NCBI GenBank assembly: GCA_943357175.1
Contig: CALRGE010000003.1
Coordinates: 1 to 64,000, forward strand
Source: Candidatus Peribacteria bacterium
Lineage (GTDB): Bacteria > Patescibacteriota > Gracilibacteria > UBA1369 > 2-02-FULL-48-14
Reading direction: 5' to 3'
DNA: 64,000 nt
Made by a program: the position numbers and the translations under genes. This document shows positions 29,512 to 39,300 of this stretch, piece after piece; position 1 is the stretch's first letter, and every line of letters starts with the position of its first letter. The notes under the pieces are model-generated. The model saw only the letters and a list, made by a program, of their open reading frames with translations, made no database searches and was not told the DNA's origin.

Positions 29512-32500
29512 CAGCATCTGCCGCTTCCTTTTCAGCAAGTTTTTTATCAATTTCAGCTTCTGCAGATATAATTGACTCTAAATCTTCATCACTTATTGAT
29601 GCAACTTCATCACCCTTTACATCAAAAATTGCCATATTTTTCACTTCAGCACTTCCTAATGAGTAAACTTCATAACCAAGAACGCCCTTTCGCTTAATTT
29701 TAACAACAGCTTTTTCCTCTTTCATCAGCTCATCAAGCAATCCATCAGCAGTATCAAATTTCATCACTTCATATTTAGTCTTCATTTCAGCAGGCGAAAT
29801 AATCTCAAATTCCTCCATTTCCTGAGTCATTCGTTTCTCAATTTCCTCTGACAATATATAACCATTATAAATAAGTGTAGCAATGTCATAAACATCTTTA
29901 ACTGCCCATGCCACAAGAAGCACACCAATAATATCTCCAATTGGAAGCGGACCATCAATAGCTGCTGTCACTCCGGCTCCAACAACTTTTGTACCAACTG
30001 AAGCCGCTAATTTTTTTATAATCTTTCCACACCCTGTTGCAAGTAAATCTTTAGTAAATTTGCCAATTGCACTGTTTCCAATTGCAACACTTACACCTTT
30101 TACAGCTTCTTTCGCTAAAACCTTCTGAACCACTTTAGTGCCAGCTAAACCATAAACTGATCTCAATGTAGTAACCAATGTTACATCTTGCAGTAAACCG
30201 GAAACTCCCTCCTCAATAATCTCATTCCCATTTGGAAATTTAGCGACATATGAATCAATAAATTTAGAAATAGGCTCACTAAATCCAAGCGCTGCAGCAA
30301 TTCCTCCGAAAATTGAGAAAATTGGAATTAATCTTTTGTCCAACTTTGCACCCAACATTGCTGCGCCCTTCATACCTGTAAGAAATGTTAATACAGCGGC
30401 AAATTCTTCTGCAACAATCTCTCTTAATTTATCCTTATCATCTGTTGTTGAAAGCTTATAAAAAAGATTCACCGTATATGCAATACCAAATACTTCAAGA
30501 ACTGGCTGTGCAAATTTTAGTACATCTTTAATCTTATCAAATTTAATTACTTTCCCAACTTTCTCTGCAGCTAATTTAATTTTAGAAATTACTCCAGGAT
30601 CATCAACTAATTTTATAATTTTACCATTTAATTTATATTGAAATTTACCACCTGGTAGTTCTTCACGAATCAATCTATTTATTACGGATCCAGAACCATC
30701 AGTAGGATTTAAATATTTTTTAAAATCAGCTAATTTTACTCCATTAAATAATTTATCAAGATCTGCTACTTCTTTTGTAGTAAAGACAACATTTTCTGTT
30801 AAAGATTTAACAAACTTATCAAAGAGTTCTGGCTTTGCTTTCCCCATATCGAATAATCTCAATAACAATCTTTTATGCTCAATCAATTTTTTTGTATCAA
30901 TTAATACAGGATTTGTACTACCTTTAATATTATCAATCTTCAAAAGTAATTTATCTAAAGCTTCAATCCTACCTGTTGGCGGCACTCCATCATCAAAATA
31001 TTCCAATGCTTTTTTAATTTCATCATCATTCTGCAACATGTGTAGTAATTCATCTACATCATTTATTTTAGATATTCCATGAAGATATCTACGCAGAGTG
31101 GAATCTGTATCCATTTTATCAATATATTTCTTTGCTGTAGCTAACCTCTGCTTAATGTCAGTTGCATCAAGATCGCCAGATAATAACTTAATAAATAACT
31201 CATCAGGAGTAAATTCAAAGGCTTTCTTAAATTTGAATGCATCAATCGTAAGAATACCAAGTTGAAATGGTACCTTCACCGGCCCCGTCACAATATTCTT
31301 AGCAGCAATCCAAACAATTTTTCCAGGACTTAGATTTGCTGTAGTTGCATATTCAGTTAAAGCACCGGCAACTTGGGTAAAGGCCAAAACATAGACAATC
31401 GTATCAGTTTCATCATCAACAAGTTCCTGCATTTCCCAACCAATAACCTTTAATACATTTCCACAAACACCAACTAAAACAAATTCACCACCTTCCATAA
31501 GATCTTCCATGTTTAACTCCTTAATATCTTCATTACCCTCACGAACACGAGTTTCGTTTGCAGATACAATTGCGTTATTGATTTTAAACTTAAGATCAAC
31601 TATCTCCTTCTTTAATGTTTCATATTCAGCCTTAGTTTTTTCCGTCCATGGTTTTTCTTCCTTATGGTCAACGAGAAAATCATTAAAATCAGCAACTTGT
31701 CCCTGCATTTCTTCAAATGCTTCATGATCTTTAGACATTCCAGAATCCACATTTCCAAGCATATATTCTCTTGCTCGTTTCAGATCTCCATATTCCATAT
31801 TATCATCCGCATCTGGTGGCCAACCAATTGCTGCCTCCATTTGAACTAACATATTACCCCAAACTGAATCAACACTAGAATCTAAGAGTTGGATATCATC
31901 AATTAATTTTCTATTCATTTCAATAATTTCATCAGGATGTTCTTCGGGATTAGATAATTTATCCCCATATTCTTTCAATTCTTCTTTACTCTCTGCCTTA
32001 TGTTTTGAAACATCTTCTTGTTGACCGCTAGTTAAATCACTCTGATCAACCTCAAATATAATTCCGCGCTCTAATCCAGAAATCATCACTTGCCCTACAG
32101 TCATTTTTGAAAGGTCACTTGTTGTTGATTTTATATCATCTAAATAAAAGTCTTTAATTCTTGCGCGAATTTTCTCTTCTGATTCTTTTGATGAGCCAAA
32201 TGAAAACATTGAAGACGATTTTCCATCAATAAATTCGTTAAAGTTCATTCTTGATATTGCTGTAACTCTATCAACATCAGTATCAAGTATAGTTGCTAAT
32301 TTTTTATATTTGACCTTATCTTCAACTGAAATTGCTCCGTACAAAATTGAATTCATCGCATTTTGAAATTCACCGTCTGCTGCAGAAGTTAATGCCTCGA
32401 TATATCTTGAATTGATCCAAGAATTGTTGTCTTTTGAAAGGTAATTTCTAACTTCTTCCATTCCCAATATTTGACCGGCAACGAATGCTCCACCGGCAGC

Positions 32501-33241
32501 CATTAATCCAACTTTTGCTCCAGTAGCAACTAAACCTGATCCGCTTTCTCCTTCCTTTTTTTCATCAGAAAATAATTTTTTATACATCCAAATTCCACCA
32601 ACTGCCGCACCTGCAAATGCAAATAGACCAACTACAGTTTTATTTTTTTCAGCAAAATCCTTAACTCCATCGACAAAAGAATCATTTGAGTCTTTAGATT
32701 TTTCATCATCTTTAGATTTTTTTTCACCAGAAATAACATCCATCATAACATGACCGGCTGTCGCTAATTCCTTCGATTTTTTCTTTGCAGCATCAAATCC
32801 TTCAGACAGAAACCACTTTGAAACTGGAGAATCAGTATTTTTCTGTATATAAACCAGTGCTGTAACAAATGACCTGGAAAATGATTTCTTTTCAAAAGTA
32901 AATCCGTCAATAATATCCATTGGAGAATCACATTTTTCTCCTTTAATTAATTGTATTGCTAGAAAAATTTCAGTAGCTGCAGATATTGTTTCCTTCATTT
33001 GGTCATTAAATGCATCAACATTTTCAATTTTATCTAAAAGTGAAATATCAGTACTGTTAAAAACCTTATCCAATGAATCAAGTAATAGTTTTTCACGTTC
33101 ATCTGCAGAATTTTTTTGACTATCAAGTGAACGCTTAAATTCATCTAGTTTATCACTAGTATCGGGGGAGGAAGGAGCATCACTAAGTTTATCGATTTTT
33201 TCTGCTCCAGTTATTCCTGTATTTTGATTAGTAGTTGCCAT
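29498..33241 (-). CDS. Very large (1247 aa) hypothetical membrane protein
   Basis: Uninterrupted ORF with several hydrophobic segments (e.g. VVGLFAFAGAAVGGIWMYKKLF, LPIGDIIGVLLVAWAVKDVYDIATLIY); no family recognised. Confidence 0.85.
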   Translation of the reverse strand: MATTNQNTGITGAEKIDKLSDAPSSPDTSDKLDEFKRSLDSQKNSADEREKLLLDSLDKVFNSTDISLLDKIENVDAFNDQMKETISAATEIFLAIQLIKGEKCDSPMDIIDGFTFEKKSFSRSFVTALVYIQKNTDSPVSKWFLSEGFDAAKKKSKELATAGHVMMDVISGEKKSKDDEKSKDSNDSFVDGVKDFAEKNKTVVGLFAFAGAAVGGIWMYKKLFSDEKKEGESGSGLVATGAKVGLMAAGGAFVAGQILGMEEVRNYLSKDNNSWINSRYIEALTSAADGEFQNAMNSILYGAISVEDKVKYKKLATILDTDVDRVTAISRMNFNEFIDGKSSSMFSFGSSKESEEKIRARIKDFYLDDIKSTTSDLSKMTVGQVMISGLERGIIFEVDQSDLTSGQQEDVSKHKAESKEELKEYGDKLSNPEEHPDEIIEMNRKLIDDIQLLDSSVDSVWGNMLVQMEAAIGWPPDADDNMEYGDLKRAREYMLGNVDSGMSKDHEAFEEMQGQVADFNDFLVDHKEEKPWTEKTKAEYETLKKEIVDLKFKINNAIVSANETRVREGNEDIKELNMEDLMEGGEFVLVGVCGNVLKVIGWEMQELVDDETDTIVYVLAFTQVAGALTEYATTANLSPGKIVWIAAKNIVTGPVKVPFQLGILTIDAFKFKKAFEFTPDELFIKLLSGDLDATDIKQRLATAKKYIDKMDTDSTLRRYLHGISKINDVDELLHMLQNDDEIKKALEYFDDGVPPTGRIEALDKLLLKIDNIKGSTNPVLIDTKKLIEHKRLLLRLFDMGKAKPELFDKFVKSLTENVVFTTKEVADLDKLFNGVKLADFKKYLNPTDGSGSVINRLIREELPGGKFQYKLNGKIIKLVDDPGVISKIKLAAEKVGKVIKFDKIKDVLKFAQPVLEVFGIAYTVNLFYKLSTTDDKDKLREIVAEEFAAVLTFLTGMKGAAMLGAKLDKRLIPIFSIFGGIAAALGFSEPISKFIDSYVAKFPNGNEIIEEGVSGLLQDVTLVTTLRSVYGLAGTKVVQKVLAKEAVKGVSVAIGNSAIGKFTKDLLATGCGKIIKKLAASVGTKVVGAGVTAAIDGPLPIGDIIGVLLVAWAVKDVYDIATLIYNGYILSEEIEKRMTQEMEEFEIISPAEMKTKYEVMKFDTADGLLDELMKEEKAVVKIKRKGVLGYEVYSLGSAEVKNMAIFDVKGDEVASISDEDLESIISAEAEIDKKLAEKEAADAAKAA

Positions 33242-33315
33242 ACATAAATTAGATCAGATTATTATATCATAATTATGAGGCTAAGTGAATAGCAGGTGAG
33301 TATAGTAAGCCTAAA

Positions 33316-33357
33316 CACAGAGTCCCGCACAATATATCTTGCGCGGACCTCTTTGTG
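33316..33357 (-). terminator. Imperfect GC-rich hairpin, possible terminator for 33384..34004
   Basis: AGAGTCCCGCACAA...TTGCGCGGACCTCT pair with bulges, just downstream of the minus-strand stop; no strong U-tract. Confidence 0.35.
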
Positions 33358-33383
33358 CATAAAATCAGTTTTCAGGGTAGAAC

Positions 33384-34004
33384 CTATATGGAAGTCCTAG
33401 GATTGAATAATTTTATTTCTTTAATAAAATCCTCTTCTGTTAACAATTTAATTTTCTCTTCAGCTGGAACTTTACGTAAATTCATGTAGATATTTAAAAT
33501 TTCTTGAGACAACTCAGAGTTCATACAGACTAAATATACTGGTCCTAGTGAAAAGTTTTTATATTTTCCATACTTTAAATTGAAGTTATTTATCAATCCT
33601 ATTCTATTTTTTGGATAGAAAGTATCAACACCAAAAATACCTTCGGCGTGGTAAACTTGAAAATCTACTCTATTACGATACGAAAATTCTCGTTCTTTAT
33701 GTACACATATTTCACCAAAATATTTTACAAGAATATTCTGCATTTTATCCTCATGTGATTTAGCTCTATCATTAAGTGTTTTATTTAATTCAGACCTAAC
33801 CTGACCTTTTGTATAATCCTCAATACCAAATCCGAACTTTTTTCTAAACATTGGAATCCCTCCATATAACCTTCTTATTGTTTCAGGATCAGGTAAATAA
33901 TCCGTAAATTGAAAATCATGTTGTCTAGGATAATCACCATTTTCAGATCGAAATTTTTCAACTGCTTCTAATACTGTAGCATCATTCCATTTAGCTTTTT
34001 TCAT
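33384..34004 (-). CDS. Hypothetical protein with homing-endonuclease-associated-repeat-like N-terminus and possible nuclease C-terminus
   Basis: ALEAVEKF-type block EKFRSENGDYPRQHDF...PDPETIRRLYGGIPMFRKKFGF; start moved to MKKAKW at 34004. Confidence 0.5.
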   Translation of the reverse strand: MKKAKWNDATVLEAVEKFRSENGDYPRQHDFQFTDYLPDPETIRRLYGGIPMFRKKFGFGIEDYTKGQVRSELNKTLNDRAKSHEDKMQNILVKYFGEICVHKEREFSYRNRVDFQVYHAEGIFGVDTFYPKNRIGLINNFNLKYGKYKNFSLGPVYLVCMNSELSQEILNIYMNLRKVPAEEKIKLLTEEDFIKEIKLFNPRTSI

Positions 34005-34099
34005 AATATTTATATAAATCAAAATCAATATAACCGAAGTATATTCAATGTAAATATCTCCGTTTATACGCATTATTATTATAAAAACGACTTACTTTA

Positions 34100-36142
34100 T
34101 TACACCTCTGCTATTTCCGTCTGCGACTCTATTTTAGCGATTTTCTTCGCAAGAGCCTGATAAGACTTCAAATCAATGTCTTCATTTACAAGTCGCTCAG
34201 CGCATGATCTCACGCGATCTAAAAGTTCTTTGTCGCTGAATGTTGCCATTCTTAGATCAGGAATTCCACTTTGTTTTACTCCATAAATTTCTCCGGGGCC
34301 ACGAATTTTTAAATCCATTTCAGCCAAATCAAAACCCGAAGTATATTGAACCATGAATTTTAATCTTTGCAAGGCGTCATCTGAGTTTGAATCTGTAAAC
34401 AGGAAGCAATAGGACTGATTTGAGCCCCTTCCAACCCTTCCCCTAAACTGATGGAGTTGTGCCAAACCAAATCTATCAGCACCTTCAATCATCATAATCG
34501 ACGCATTGGGAACGTCTATTCCAACTTCAATCACGGAAGTTGAAACCAAGATATTAATTTCTCCCGCAGAAAAAGCTTTCATAACTGCCTCCTTTTCATC
34601 ACCTTTCATTCGTCCATGTAAAAGCGCCAACTTATGCTGTGGAAATATTTCTTTCGAAAGTCTTTCATATTCGAGCGTCGCAGCCTTCACTTGAATTGCT
34701 TCAGATTCTTCAATCAAAGGGCAAACAATAAAAACCTGATGACCCTTCGCAACTTGATCTGATACCCAAAACTCCGCATCTTTTCGCTTAGCCTCAGGCA
34801 CAAGTCTTGTGACAATTGGAGTTCTACCTGGAGGCAATTCATCTAAAATTGATAAATCTTGATCACCATAAATAGTTAGTGCCATTGTTCGAGGAATAGG
34901 AGTCGCAGATAAATTTAAAAGATGAGGAAAGCCCTGAGTTTTAAGTTTTGCTCGCTGTTTCACACCAAAACGATGTTGTTCATCAATCACAACGAGCCCA
35001 AGTTTTGGGAATGTAATTCCTTCTTGAATCAGTGCATGCGTTCCAATAACAAGATCACAGGTTCCCGTGGCCATTTGTGTTACAACGGCATCATGCTCAC
35101 TTGCAGACATTGATCCGGTTAACATTTGTATATTAAAAGCAAAATCCGCAAATAAATTCACTAAATTTTTGTAATGCTGTTTTGCAAGAATTTCAGTCGG
35201 CGCCATCAAAACACATTGATATCCGGATTTAATCATTGCAAAAATCACCGCTGCCGCAACTGCCGTTTTACCCGAACCCACATCCCCTTGAACTAATCTA
35301 AGCATTGGAAAATCACGACTAATATCAGTAAAAATTTCTTCAATCGTGCGTTTTTGTGCTCCAGTTAATTCAAATGGAAGTGCTGAATAAAATTCAACCA
35401 TGTCAAGTTTTGTACTAAACCGTTTTTTCTCACCGGTAAAACCTTCTTGCCACCATTTTTTTCGTCGCAGTGCCATAAATTGCAACATAAATAACTCATC
35501 AAATGCCAATCTTTCACGAGCTTTCTTCAAAAACTCTTCATCTTTAGCAAAATGAACATGATAAATTGCGTCTGCAAAACTGAGTAAACCCTCCCCTTGC
35601 AAAACCCAAGACGGAAGATATTCATCAAAATATTTTGCATATGGCAAAACGTGGAATATCTTTTCCCTAAGCCATTTTGAAGTAATTTCCTCACTCTCGG
35701 GATAAACAGGAACAATTCGACCGGTATGCAACAAAATCGATGAGGGTTTTTCATATTTGGGACTCACCATTACAATCCTTCCCTGCTCAAATTTCGCCTT
35801 TCCTGTTAAAATAATTTGACTACCTTTGAAAAACATCTGTTTCAAATGTCTTTGATTGAACCACATAACAGAAATTTCTCCAGTATCATCCCCAACAACT
35901 GCCCTCGTAATCACTCCCCCGGCCCTTGTTGGCAAAGTCATAATAGTTTTAATTTTTACCTCCAAAACATTCACTTCATCAGTCTTCAATTCATTAATTT
36001 TTGTAAATTCCTGCTCGTCTCTATAAGCGCGCGGGAAATATGTCAAAAGATCTCCCAAAGTCTTAATTCCCATCTCCTTAAGCTTCACTATATAGGAGTC
36101 CTTGGTCTTCAACATAGCGGAATCAAGTCTTTGATCTAGCAT
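34100..36142 (-). CDS. recG: ATP-dependent DNA helicase RecG
   Basis: LVQGDVGSGKTAVAA, IDEQHRFGVKQR, ATPIPRTMALT, QFRGRVGRG. Confidence 0.96.
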   Translation of the reverse strand: MLDQRLDSAMLKTKDSYIVKLKEMGIKTLGDLLTYFPRAYRDEQEFTKINELKTDEVNVLEVKIKTIMTLPTRAGGVITRAVVGDDTGEISVMWFNQRHLKQMFFKGSQIILTGKAKFEQGRIVMVSPKYEKPSSILLHTGRIVPVYPESEEITSKWLREKIFHVLPYAKYFDEYLPSWVLQGEGLLSFADAIYHVHFAKDEEFLKKARERLAFDELFMLQFMALRRKKWWQEGFTGEKKRFSTKLDMVEFYSALPFELTGAQKRTIEEIFTDISRDFPMLRLVQGDVGSGKTAVAAAVIFAMIKSGYQCVLMAPTEILAKQHYKNLVNLFADFAFNIQMLTGSMSASEHDAVVTQMATGTCDLVIGTHALIQEGITFPKLGLVVIDEQHRFGVKQRAKLKTQGFPHLLNLSATPIPRTMALTIYGDQDLSILDELPPGRTPIVTRLVPEAKRKDAEFWVSDQVAKGHQVFIVCPLIEESEAIQVKAATLEYERLSKEIFPQHKLALLHGRMKGDEKEAVMKAFSAGEINILVSTSVIEVGIDVPNASIMMIEGADRFGLAQLHQFRGRVGRGSNQSYCFLFTDSNSDDALQRLKFMVQYTSGFDLAEMDLKIRGPGEIYGVKQSGIPDLRMATFSDKELLDRVRSCAERLVNEDIDLKSYQALAKKIAKIESQTEIAEV

Positions 36143-36149
36143 AGGCGAA

Positions 36150-37355
36150 TTATACTCTCACCTTTCTAAAATTTCTCTTTCCAACCTGTAAAAGTCCTGC
36201 ATTTTTACTTAGAACAATTTCCATTTTTATATCTTCAATTTTTTCATTTTCCCATTTCACTCCTCCTCCTTCAACCAAACGCCTTGCATCACTCTTTGTA
36301 CTCGCAAGTCCTAAATCAGAAATCAAATCGACAATATTCCAGTTTTTAACAACAAGAACAACCTCTTCAATTACATCTGGCAACTCCTTTTTTTGATGAA
36401 CAGTTTTGAAATGTTCTTGGGCTTTAACTGCCTCATCTTCTCCTCTGTATAACTTAACAATTTCAAAAGCCAATTCCATTTTTAAATTACGCGGATTTTC
36501 AGTCGTCAGTCTATTTTTTACAGATTGAAGCTCATTATCACGCGCTCTAGCAGCCAATTCAAAATACGTCAGAATCAATTCATCAGGAATTTTCATTGTC
36601 TTACCATAAATATCAATTGGATCTTCATTAACTCCAATATAATTGCCAGTTGTTTTACCCATTTTCATAGAACCATCTGTTCCAACCAAAATTGGCACAG
36701 TCAAAATATTTTGAGGTTCCTGGCCATAAGCTTTTTGAAGAACTCTACCAGCAAGAAGATTGAAGGTTTGATCTGTACCGCCTAATTCCACATCTGCCTT
36801 AAGAGCAACAGAATCATAACCCTGCATAAGCGGATACATTAATTCATGAATAGAAATTGGCTGATCATTTTTAATTCTGTCCTGAAACATATCTCTCTCG
36901 AGCATCTGGGCAACTGTAAATTGTGAAGCAAGAGTCACCACATCTGAGAAATTCAATTTAGCTAACCATTCGGCATTCCATCTGATTTCAAGCTTAGAAA
37001 CGTCTAAAATTGAGGAAACTTGCTCAATATAATGTTTCGCATTTAATTCCAGCTCTTCTTGAGTTCGCATTGGTCTCGATTCATTTTTTCCTGTTGGATC
37101 TCCAATTTGGCCTGTAAAATTACCAAAAAGTAAAATAATTTGATGACCTAAATCTTGAAATTCTTTCAGTTTATGCACAACAACCATATGACCTAAATGC
37201 AAATCCGAACCTGTTGGATCAATTCCTAACTTAATTCTTAACTTTTTACCACTCAATAATTTTTTCTTCAAATCAGCCTTAACAATTACATCTGCAACTC
37301 CATCAGATAAAATACTGTCGACTAATCGCTCGACATCTTTTTTTAAGGAAAGCAT
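36150..37355 (-). CDS. tyrS: Tyrosyl-tRNA synthetase
   Basis: GIDPTGSDLHLGHMVV, ELGGTDQTFNLLAGR, KMGKTTGN, C-terminal S4 domain. Confidence 0.93.
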   Translation of the reverse strand: MLSLKKDVERLVDSILSDGVADVIVKADLKKKLLSGKKLRIKLGIDPTGSDLHLGHMVVVHKLKEFQDLGHQIILLFGNFTGQIGDPTGKNESRPMRTQEELELNAKHYIEQVSSILDVSKLEIRWNAEWLAKLNFSDVVTLASQFTVAQMLERDMFQDRIKNDQPISIHELMYPLMQGYDSVALKADVELGGTDQTFNLLAGRVLQKAYGQEPQNILTVPILVGTDGSMKMGKTTGNYIGVNEDPIDIYGKTMKIPDELILTYFELAARARDNELQSVKNRLTTENPRNLKMELAFEIVKLYRGEDEAVKAQEHFKTVHQKKELPDVIEEVVLVVKNWNIVDLISDLGLASTKSDARRLVEGGGVKWENEKIEDIKMEIVLSKNAGLLQVGKRNFRKVRV

Positions 37356-37414
37356 ATCTATAAGTGAAAAAACTTGGTATAAGGCTATAGCACACTATCA
37401 AACACAGAAATTAA

Positions 37415-38299
37415 ATGCAATTTCAAAGCTTTACAATCGGCGCAGAAGAATCAAATGAAAGATTAGATCTTTGTCTCACAAAAAAAACCGGTTTAAGCCG
37501 TAATTTTATTCAGAATCTGATTAAAGACGGAATGGTACGAGTTAATAAAATTCAGATTGAAAAAACAGGATTTAAAGTTTCAGCAAATGATGAAATCGCT
37601 TATAAAATTCTTGAGAAAGACAGCACAGTCAGAGCAGAAAATATAAAATTAGAAATAATTCATGAAGATGAAAATCTTTTAGTAATTAATAAACAGGCAG
37701 GTTTAGTCGTGCATCCTAGTGATAGCGGCCATACAAGCGGTACAATCTTGAATGCAGCACTAAATATAGATAAAAACGCCAGTCTACTTCATAGACTTGA
37801 TAAAGACACATCAGGCGTTCTACTTATCGCCAAAAACCAAGCAACAAAAAATCGACTTTCAAAAATGTTTAAAGACAGAAAGGTTGAAAAAACATATTGG
37901 GCGCTAGTTCGAGGAGTTCCTAGTAAAGAAAAAGGTAAAATTGAAGCGCCTTTAAAAAGAAACACAAGCAATAGAATGAGAATTTCCATAAATTCTACAG
38001 GTAAGATGGCGATTACTAAGTTCAAAGTTTTAGAGATTTACAAAAATGCATCTCTTCTAGAAGTGAATATTGAAACAGGAAGAACTCATCAAATCAGAGT
38101 TCATATGGCAAGCATTGGGCACCCTGTTATTGGAGATATAAATTATGGAGATGCTAAAATCAACAAAGAATATGCTGAAAAGTACAATCTAAATAGACAG
38201 TTCCTTCATGCAAAAGAAATAAAAATAGATGGTCAAACTTATTCAGCAAAACTACCAGACGACATAGAATCAGTTTACAACATTCTTACTCACTCTTAG
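37415..38299 (+). CDS. rluD: RluA/RluD family pseudouridine synthase
   Basis: S4 domain then LLHRLDKDTSGVLLIAKN, ETGRTHQIRVHMASIGHPVIGD. Confidence 0.88.
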   Translation: MQFQSFTIGAEESNERLDLCLTKKTGLSRNFIQNLIKDGMVRVNKIQIEKTGFKVSANDEIAYKILEKDSTVRAENIKLEIIHEDENLLVINKQAGLVVHPSDSGHTSGTILNAALNIDKNASLLHRLDKDTSGVLLIAKNQATKNRLSKMFKDRKVEKTYWALVRGVPSKEKGKIEAPLKRNTSNRMRISINSTGKMAITKFKVLEIYKNASLLEVNIETGRTHQIRVHMASIGHPVIGDINYGDAKINKEYAEKYNLNRQFLHAKEIKIDGQTYSAKLPDDIESVYNILTHS

Positions 38300-38723
38300 C
38301 CACTTTTTTCTTAGCTGGAGCTTTTTTTGTAGCTGCCTTTTCTTCAACTTCTTCAGAAGCTACCTCTGCAACATCATTCTCAACAGTAGATGCCTTCTTT
38401 CCACCAACAGTAGAAATTTTCAAAACTTTCAACATTGTAGAGAAAGTTCTGTGTCCGTAAGTCTTCTGGTATCTCTTTTTCGCGTGGAATTTGAAAACCT
38501 TCATCTTTTCTGATCTTTCCTGGCTCATAACCTGACATTCAACATGAGCACCAGCAACATAAGGCATTCCAAGCTTCATTACAGAAGCGTCATCCTCAGC
38601 AACTAGATAAACATCTTTAATTTTAATGTTTTCACCTTCCTTTAAATCAAGTTTTTCAACTAGAATTTCGTCTTTTTCACGAACCTTGAACTGCTTAGCA
38701 CCTATTTTTACTACTGCGAACAT
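38286..38723 (-). CDS. rplU: 50S ribosomal protein L21 with Lys/Ala-rich C-terminal extension
   Basis: MFAVVKIGAKQFKVREKDEI; FKFHAKKRYQKTYGHR; tail AATKKAPAKKKVAKSE. Confidence 0.93.
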   Translation of the reverse strand: MFAVVKIGAKQFKVREKDEILVEKLDLKEGENIKIKDVYLVAEDDASVMKLGMPYVAGAHVECQVMSQERSEKMKVFKFHAKKRYQKTYGHRTFSTMLKVLKISTVGGKKASTVENDVAEVASEEVEEKAATKKAPAKKKVAKSE

Positions 38724-38763
38724 ATTAATTTATTAGAGCGAGAAGACTTTAAGGGTAAATTCT

Positions 38764-39300
38764 TCAAATGGCAAGAGAATTTTTCAAGACAGCAAGACCT
38801 TCAGTAACAGAATCAACAAAAATTTTCATCTCTTCATCTGTAAACCTACTTAAAACAAAGGCATCTAATGGAAAATTTTTATTAGTTCTTGATTCAATTC
38901 CAAGCCTTAATCTTGGAAAATCTTGTGAACCTAAACAAGAAATTATAGATCTCATGCCATTATGAGTACCTGCCGACCCAGTTTTTCTATATCTAATGCT
39001 ACCAAGCGGTAAATCAATATCATCGTAGACAATAAAAATATCTTCGGGAGCAATTTTATAAAAATTAGCGATTTTTGAAACTGATTCGCCAGATTTATTC
39101 ATAAAAGTAAGCGGTTTCACAAAAATCACTTTGTCATCACCATCTCCTGAATCAGCAATCATTGCATTAAAATCATTTTTTTTCTTAAATTCACTCGCAT
39201 TCAGTTCACTTGCAAATTTATCAATAAAAATAAAACCTGCATTATGCCTAGTATTTTTATATTCATCACCTGGATTTCCTAATCCGCAAATCAGTTTCAT
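38764..39300 (-). CDS. pth: Peptidyl-tRNA hydrolase
   Basis: GLGNPGDEYKNTRHNAGF, KPLTFMNKSGES, AGTHNGMRSI. Confidence 0.95.
   Translation of the reverse strand: MKLICGLGNPGDEYKNTRHNAGFIFIDKFASELNASEFKKKNDFNAMIADSGDGDDKVIFVKPLTFMNKSGESVSKIANFYKIAPEDIFIVYDDIDLPLGSIRYRKTGSAGTHNGMRSIISCLGSQDFPRLRLGIESRTNKNFPLDAFVLSRFTDEEMKIFVDSVTEGLAVLKNSLAI

Noticed and set aside
38286-38400. Lys/Ala-rich tail of L21 as a novel domain
   Set aside because: Low-complexity basic extensions on ribosomal proteins are common; no structural signal
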